DNA from: Collybiopsis luxurians FD-317 M1
Lineage: Eukaryota > Basidiomycota > Agaricomycetes > Agaricales > Omphalotaceae
Length of the DNA stretch: 64,000 nucleotides
Direction: 5' to 3'
NCBI GenBank assembly: GCA_000827265.1
Contig: KN834756.1
Coordinates: 1,005,205 to 1,069,204 of the forward strand
The position numbers were made by a program, and so were the translations under genes. Each line of letters opens with the position of its first letter. The first letter of the stretch is position 1. Positions 58,760 to 64,000 of this stretch are shown here, in pieces. A model generated the notes under the pieces. The model was not told the origin of the DNA. It saw nothing but the letters and a program-made list of their open reading frames with translations, and did not search any database.

Positions 58760-60692
58760 ATGTCTGCTTCACAATCATTCCCCAACCAACCCACTGCCTC
58801 TTCCAGTAATTTGGGAGGGTCAAGGCCCTGACTCATCCTCAAGGTTCCACAGTCCTCCCAGTCAGTGTCCCTTCTTCCTTTTTTGAATGCTCTTCCTTCT
58901 GCTCCCCCAACAGTGAAGAAGATGCAATGCGTGGCCTTTGAGTGCAGTACGCATCTCCGATATCCTTCCATTTCCATTACGGACAGCATTCCCCCCTCCC
59001 TTCCCACTGGCCTCCAGCCCATTTATGAAGATGCATATCTGGCCAACTCAAGTCCTGAGGTTTTGGATAGGGTAGATATTGAAGAGTGGAGGGATATTTT
59101 CTGAAATTACCTATCTTGCAAGTATTGCGCCTTGCACAACCTTCACTCCACTTGCTCCCTCTGCCCCAACTCTTTGTCGTGCACTACTTGTGAAGCGAAC
59201 TACCCTTCTAGCAAGAAATTTTGTTCCTTCAAGAGTGTTTTTTGGCTTCTTCAGTTCCATATTCTCGCTAAGCTCCCTCTCATCATTGCCTATCATATCA
59301 TATCAAGTTGAGGGCTGTTTATTATTCAGGGCAAGGAATGGACTGCCTTAACAATGGGGTTATGAAACGTTCCCTACTATCACAGTCATCCAGAGGAGTT
59401 GGGACTACCCTCAGATGGACTGAGGGTTTCAGAAGGTAAACAGAAAGCTGGTGAGTCCAATGAGTCTGCAGTTATTATAGGTACTCATTATCTTCCTAAT
59501 CATTTCTTCGACTGCATTTCAAAAGAGTCAGCTCCTTTGACAGGAGGGGATGCATTTAGGGGAGCTGAGTTGTGAACAGGTTGTTCCAACTTTGTCTCAT
59601 AAGGGGAAGGAGGTTGTTCGCAACACTGCAGATGTCAACGTGGAGATGGGAGCTCCAGAAGAGCTGGATGCCATGACTCTAGACTATCCCGAGGATGTTC
59701 TACCTCCTCCTACTCCTGTTCTGAAACCTTCTGCCCCTGTCTGGAAGGCCATTGACAACTGGGTCTATTGCAAGGTTTCCAGTTTGAAAACATGGTTTTT
59801 TGAACCTCTTGTCAAGCAAGTCCCCTCCGATGGCTCTTCTCTGACTCAGGATGAAAGTAAGTCTCGGTTTTAACTCTTTTCTGTTTGCATGTCCATTCTA
59901 ACTGGCCTCTTCAGTGATACAAGCTGCCGTCAAACGTGTGGTTACAAGGATGGCGTCATTGTTCACTGGACCCAGGAAGAAGATGCTCGAGCAGGACTTA
60001 TGGGCTCTGGTGGATGGAATTATTCAGGGAGCATTCACAGATCTCGAAGAACAATTGGTGCGTAATCCCACACCTCTGCAGATTTTATCTAATCATTTAC
60101 TGTTCCTTTATGTTCTTTTAGCAGCATTCCCCTTCTGAACCACCTGCATTGTTCTCGAGCAAGTCCCTCCTTCAATTTGTCAACTCACTAACAGTTGTGA
60201 ATATGACTTCTGTGAACATTGTCGATTCTCAACAGGAGGAGCTCCTCTGAGCTTATCGGGAGTATCAGGCTTTGACCCGATCGGCAGAGCATATCAAGGC
60301 TGAAAACCTTCAATTGAAGGAGCAGGTGTCTTCGTGAGACAGTCAGTTGGAGGAGAAGGACAAGGAATTAGCTCGTCTGAAGTCCTTCGTAAGGCATTTC
60401 AAAGGTGACATTCAGTTGTTGGTGAGTTCCTTTCTTCTCTTTCGACTGGTTTAGTTTTTTGATAGGATTTCTTCCAGGAGGTTCAGCAATTAAGGGGAGC
60501 AATGGAAGCTCGGGATGGTGAAATAGAGGAGTTGAAGAAGAAGCTGGCTGCAAGTGAGGAGGCCCGTCGAGTCACAGCAGAAGAGTCAAAGTCACGAGAT
60601 GAAGAACTTGCCCAACTTCGGCACTTTTTGAGTCAGTCCAAGGGCAGTTTGCTGCTGCCTTGCCTTCCAAGCCTTCCTCTAGTACTTCCTAG
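58760..60692 (+). pseudogene. antisense gene X1 of family 1 (copy C): Cys-rich finger plus coiled coil
   Basis: ATG 58,760 (MSASQSFPNQPTASSSN). The N-terminal part reads MQCVAFECSTHLRYPSISI and GLQPIYEDAYLANSSPEVLD. The finger at about 59,115-59,225 is CKYC-x8-CSLC-x5-CTTC-x10-C. Next come MHLGELSCEQ (59,550), MGAPEELDAMTLDYPED and VWKAIDN...KTWFFEPL. Introns fit at 59,857-59,914 (GTAAGT...TTCAG), 60,058-60,121 (GTGCGT...TTTTAG) and 60,422-60,477 (GTGAGT...TTCCAG), and copy B has the same ones. Coiled-coil exons lie at 60,230-60,421 and 60,478-60,640. The ORF ends at TAG 60,692 after a one-base deletion near 60,622 relative to copy B. TGA codons occur near 58,828, 59,102 and 59,308. No family is recognised. 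Confidence 0.75.
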
Positions 60693-60993
60693 AACTTTGG
60701 ACTCGTATAATCTCTTGTATCTAGATAGATTCCCATTCCAAATTTTTTGTAGTTTCCTTTCCTAAATTAAGTTTTTTTCTTTTTTGGCCCCTCCTTTGTG
60801 TGAAATAAGAAGTTGCCCCGGGTTCGAAATAAGATATCTCCTGAGAATCAAAGTATTCAAAAGCTTCCATAAGGTGTATGCATGTGGCTGCACATTTTGT
60901 TCCTTATTAGGTTCATATTGGGCATCCTTGTCTTGATAAAAGGACACTTTTTGAGACTATTTCTCTATCCTCATTTTGAGATCCTCCCTTGTC

Positions 60994-61937
60994 ATGGCTT
61001 CCCCTTCTCCTTTTGATTCTGCTTCATTCCTAGATCATCTCACTGATGCTGCTGAGAGTATTTCTCAAGTCGTGTCTGATCAGGACATCCTTGTAAACCA
61101 AGCTCGTTGTGAGTTTGGGTGACTGCAGAGAGTTGTCGAGGGTCAATCCAATGAGATCCATGAGTTGTGAGAACTCTTGAGTCAAACCACACAGGAATTT
61201 GAAGATAAGATGCTCAAGTCGTCTGTATGTCTTTTTTGACTTGTCGTAGGGTTTCCATGGCTCACTGATCTTTCCTAGCGAGATGCCCAGGAAGCCAGAT
61301 ATCTTCACAAAACTGCTGAAGTGACCATAAAGGAGCAAGATTGGGTTATTAAGGAGTTGCGAGACTCTCTCATTGAGTCCCACAACCTCCAACTTGCTGC
61401 TGAAGCTTTGGCCCAGGGGCGTGGAGTTGAATTATCTCAATTTTACAGTGTTTACAAGGAGCTTTGTTGTCTCTTGAATATTGGAGATCTGCCCTTGGAA
61501 CCAGTGACTACCAGCACCGTCACCCCTATGGATGTATGGGGGGTCCTTCATCTGAATCCTTTCCTTTCAAGACAAAGAGTGACTCTACTCCTGATTCCCT
61601 ATCCAATTTTATTCCTTCTCTCAATACCACTTCCCTTCCCAGTACTCTCGTTGAGACTCACAATACATCTCCTGTAGTGATCTTTTTGTCTGGTCACCCT
61701 AATGCCTACTTTGTTTGCACCGGGGAGGATCCTTTGACCTATTTGTTGGTCAAAAAGAATGAAGATGAATTGGCAGATCCCAGCCTCCATATGGCTCTGA
61801 CCTTGCAGGATATACGGGAGCTGATGGAGATCGAGCGTGTTGAGGATTTATATGCCCAGGAACTGGAGGAAGTATTTGGAATCCCTTTTGACATTCGAGC
61901 TGAACATGACAAATTAATTGAGTTGTCCTTTGATTAG
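60994..61937 (+). pseudogene. antisense gene X2 of family 1 (copy C)
   Basis: ATG 60,994 opens MASPSPFDSASFLDHLTDAA, about 60 nt after a TGATAAAAGG box. An intron fits at 61,225-61,278 (GTATGT...TCCTAG). Coiled-coil-like RYLHKTAEVTIKEQDWVIK, RDSLIESHNLQLAAEALAQG, then ELCCLLNIGDLPLEPVTTS; a one-base frame change near 61,540; then FIPSLNTTSLPSTLVETHNT, the tail GHPNAYFVCTGEDPLTYLLV and EEVFGIPFDIRAEHDKLIEL, stop at 61,937. Two or three TGA codons lie in the first exon, partly at the same sites as in copy B. The exact tail conservation argues for past selection on the protein. Confidence 0.72.
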
Positions 61938-62091
61938 TTCTTCTGTTCCAGCCTTCTGTACCTGTATATCCCAATCTATGCCCACTGTATGCTTTATTTC
62001 CCTGAAATGGAATCATGAATTTGTTATGATTTTTTGATAATAATAGAGAGAAACATGTCGAGAAATTGGAAACAAAAACTTGAAGTATTGC

Positions 62092-62106
62092 TTTTACCCC
62101 CCCTTT
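62092..62106 (-). promoter_or_regulatory. internal polypurine tract (PPT1), copy C
   Basis: Minus strand AAAGGGGGGGTAAAAG, between pol and X2, as in copy B at 33,174-33,189. Confidence 0.55.
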
Positions 62107-62144
62107 AAGGTTGAGGTTTCAATTTCGAGAGTTGTTTCTCCCAA

Positions 62145-63506
62145 TTAAATGACAGCTTGGGCTGCCTGTCTCAACTCCCTTTCCTCCTTGTCTCGCAGGG
62201 CTAGGCTTTTGAGTTCTTTGAGGAGCTTGAGAGGTAACTTTTGTTTCCTCGGATGTGCTTTCTCCCAATTGCGAATCAGATCAATACTTCCTACCATACC
62301 TTTCCAGGGAATCCAGGACTCCTCATCATACCCTTTCCATTTGATTAAATACTGGATTCCTCTGTCTGTTTCTCCCATTGGGTGACTGTCTTTTATCGAC
62401 TCGACTTCATATTCTGGTTCCCCTTTAATGAAGATTGGTGGGGGCAGTGATATGACTCGCTGGAAAGGATCCGGATGGTGGGGTTTTAGTCTATCGACAT
62501 GGAATACATTATGGATTCATTGTAGGTCCCCTGGTAACTTGAGTCAATAGGCATGAGTTCCTATTTTATTGAGTATCATATATGGTCCTGCCCACTTGTG
62601 ATCCAATTTTTTGGTAGGCCTTCTTGTTTGGATGTTACCCATATCCAACCAGACTTGGTCGCCCTTTTTCCAATCAGGATTTCCGGCACGGTGGCAATTG
62701 AACTGATTTGCTGCTGCCTTGTTTGCTTTGTATATGCGTTGTTCGAAATATTTGTGTATTTCTTTTAACTTGGTAGCATACTGGTTTGCTTCCAAGTCGT
62801 TCACCTTTGAAAGGTTGATTGAAAGTTTCAGATGGTATCCTTTATTTGCAAAGAAGGGTGTTAATCCTGTAGTTGAATGGGGAGTGTTGTTGTATACAAA
62901 TTCTGCAATAGGTAATAAGGCATCCCAGTTGTCTGGGTCATAAGACATGTAGATTCTTAAGTATCCTTCGAGGCTTTGATTAGTTCTCTCTGTCTGTCCA
63001 TCTGTTTGAGGGTGATATGCCGTTGAGAGATGAGACTTGATACCAAGTATCTTACACAATTCCTTCCAAAACTGGGAGATGAACAAGCTTCCTTGATCCA
63101 AGACAATATCCACTGGTAGCCCATGTTTCAAGAATACATTTTTGAGGAATAGTCTTGCAAATTCCTTTGCAGTGTCTGTCGTGTGACAGGGAATATAGAT
63201 GGCCTGTTTTGTGAGCCATTCTACTACTACTAGGATTGCATCGAATTGTTCCTTTCCTGCTTTCAGGAGCTGTACTATATGGTCCATTGAAATTGAGCTC
63301 CAGGGTCTTTGCCCAATGGGTAGAGGTTTCAGATTCCCATATCAGAGAGTTCTTCTAGCCTTGGATCTTATACAAGTATGGCAGCTTTGTACGTAGTGAT
63401 GTACATCCTTGCTGCTTCCTTTCCAAAAGAACAACTGATTGAGTATCTTTTTTGTTTTCTTCTCACCCAGATGTCCTCTAAGTGCGTGATTGTGATAGGC
63501 AGATAG
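62145..63506 (-). pseudogene. pol: pol 3' part of copy C: integrase and chromodomain
   Basis: The best-preserved integrase of family 1 in the window: an open 247-codon run (62,544-63,287) with SMDHIVQLLKAGK, VLDQGSLFISQFWKEL and [19 protein letters not shown], giving D, D and E. The HHCC finger (HNHALRGHLGEKK ... SCHTCIRSK) lies at 63,390-63,500. The chromodomain (62,145-62,378, QYLIKWKGYDEESWIPWKG) and basic tail follow. The sequence starts abruptly near 63,506, within text matching copy B at about 31,770. Confidence 0.9.
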
Positions 63507-63511
63507 TACAT

Positions 63512-64000
63512 GTTAGGACCTTTACTACCTTTGTTGTTAGAAGCTTGTAGCAGGTTCAATGAATAGAAAGTATTTTATTATACCACAGCTGAGACAGAAT
63601 ACGCAATGGGGAGTCGCTATGTACGACAGGTGAACGAGTCCTGTACAGTTTTGGTGTTGGATGTGGAGGAAGGATCCTCGAGTGTCAAATAATAAATCTA
63701 GTAGCTCGGTGCAACTAGAAATAGTATATCGAAAGAACTCGTTAAGACGGTATTAACGAGGGTTGACTCGGGAGGTTCGTGACTCGGTGTCCATTTACCC
63801 TACGAGACGGAATATTTGAAAGGCTACGGCAGTCGAATAGTCTTGTCAATCGGTTCGACAAGTGAGAAGTGGATATGCCAGTGACTTGGTGTCAATGGGG
63901 TTTGCTCGACTCAGTGTTAAGCAGAATAATATTATAGACTAGTGAACAAGAGAACAGAAACAACACAGATCAAGATAGTTCAGGTAATAACAGCATTATC
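63512..64000 (-). repeat. family 1 LTR, partial
   Basis: TGTTAGGACC... in the same orientation as copy C. The first 489 of about 695 bp are in the window, ending within the self-primer complement (AATAACAGCATT, 63,986-63,997). It may be the 5' LTR of a deleted copy C or a solo LTR or nested element. Confidence 0.9.

Larger units (their letters stand above)
57869..64000 (-). mobile_element. Ty3/gypsy family 1, copy C (partial, runs off the window)
   Basis: Left to right: 3' LTR, PPT2, antisense genes X1 and X2 (plus strand), PPT1, chromodomain and integrase of pol (minus strand), then an abrupt join near 63,510 to an LTR. Gag, protease, RT and RNase H are absent in the window, so this copy has either an internal deletion or a nested LTR. 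Confidence 0.9.

Noticed and set aside
1..64000. CRISPR array, rRNA, tRNA or bacterial-type operon
   Set aside because: No regular spacer-repeat structure or RNA gene was seen, and the introns and elements are eukaryotic.

Overview
The window reads as a transposon graveyard from a filamentous basidiomycete, most likely an agaricomycete. The reasons are short GT-AG introns of about 55-65 nt, a Plavaka-type and a KDZ (CxC2) transposase, chromodomain Ty3/gypsy elements, members of uncharacterised families typical of mushroom genomes, and decay almost entirely by CpG transition. I cannot name the species. I see no rRNA, tRNA, CRISPR array or housekeeping gene.

Layout. (1) 1-5.2 kb: two divergent decayed hypothetical genes. 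(2) 5.38-5.83 kb: a 229-bp tandem repeat that recurs at 57.74 kb. (3) 5.9-23.15 kb: Ty3/gypsy copy A (family 1). Its gag holds a 224-bp MITE, and its pol is split by an insert of about 8.5 kb (12.6-21.15 kb) carrying a Plavaka transposase, an OTT_1508-like deaminase gene, hypothetical genes and a fold-back element. (4) 23.15-24.29 kb: scrambled fragments. (5) 24,293-37,409: copy B, a complete 13.1-kb family 1 element with 695-bp LTRs and the 5-bp duplication GGTCC, inserted into a hypothetical gene. (6) 37.4-41.2 kb: the rest of that gene and another hypothetical gene. (7) 41.6-53.4 kb: a minus-strand KDZ transposase gene broken by a Tc1/mariner element (42,261-43,831, TA duplication) and by copy D (46,387-52,746, GATGT duplication), a second Ty3/gypsy family. 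(8) 53.4-57.7 kb: degraded hypothetical genes. (9) 57,869 to the end: copy C, a minus-strand family 1 element that leaves the window inside an LTR.

Two points stand out. First, copies B and C carry, between pol and the 3' LTR, a module of about 3.4 kb with two genes antisense to the element. X1 encodes a Cys-rich finger plus coiled coils and X2 is coiled-coil-rich. They have their own TATA boxes and spliceosomal introns kept in both copies. Introns can survive retrotransposition only when antisense to the genomic RNA, so this looks like a real retrotransposon-borne accessory module. Second, both families look self-primed (Tf1-like): a 10-12 nt segment placed 32-33 nt after an LTR TATA box is the exact reverse complement of the sequence just inside the 5' LTR, and no tRNA match was noticed there.

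Decay. In copy B every gag stop up to the deletion junction near 29,120, and every pol stop I inspected, is TGA. Where copies differ, one has CGA or CAA where the other has TGA, which points to 5-methylcytosine deamination at CpG on either strand. Most coding features are therefore annotated as pseudogenes. All frames and repeats were read by eye. Exon boundaries of hypothetical genes are approximate, and family assignments rest on recognised motifs, not searches.
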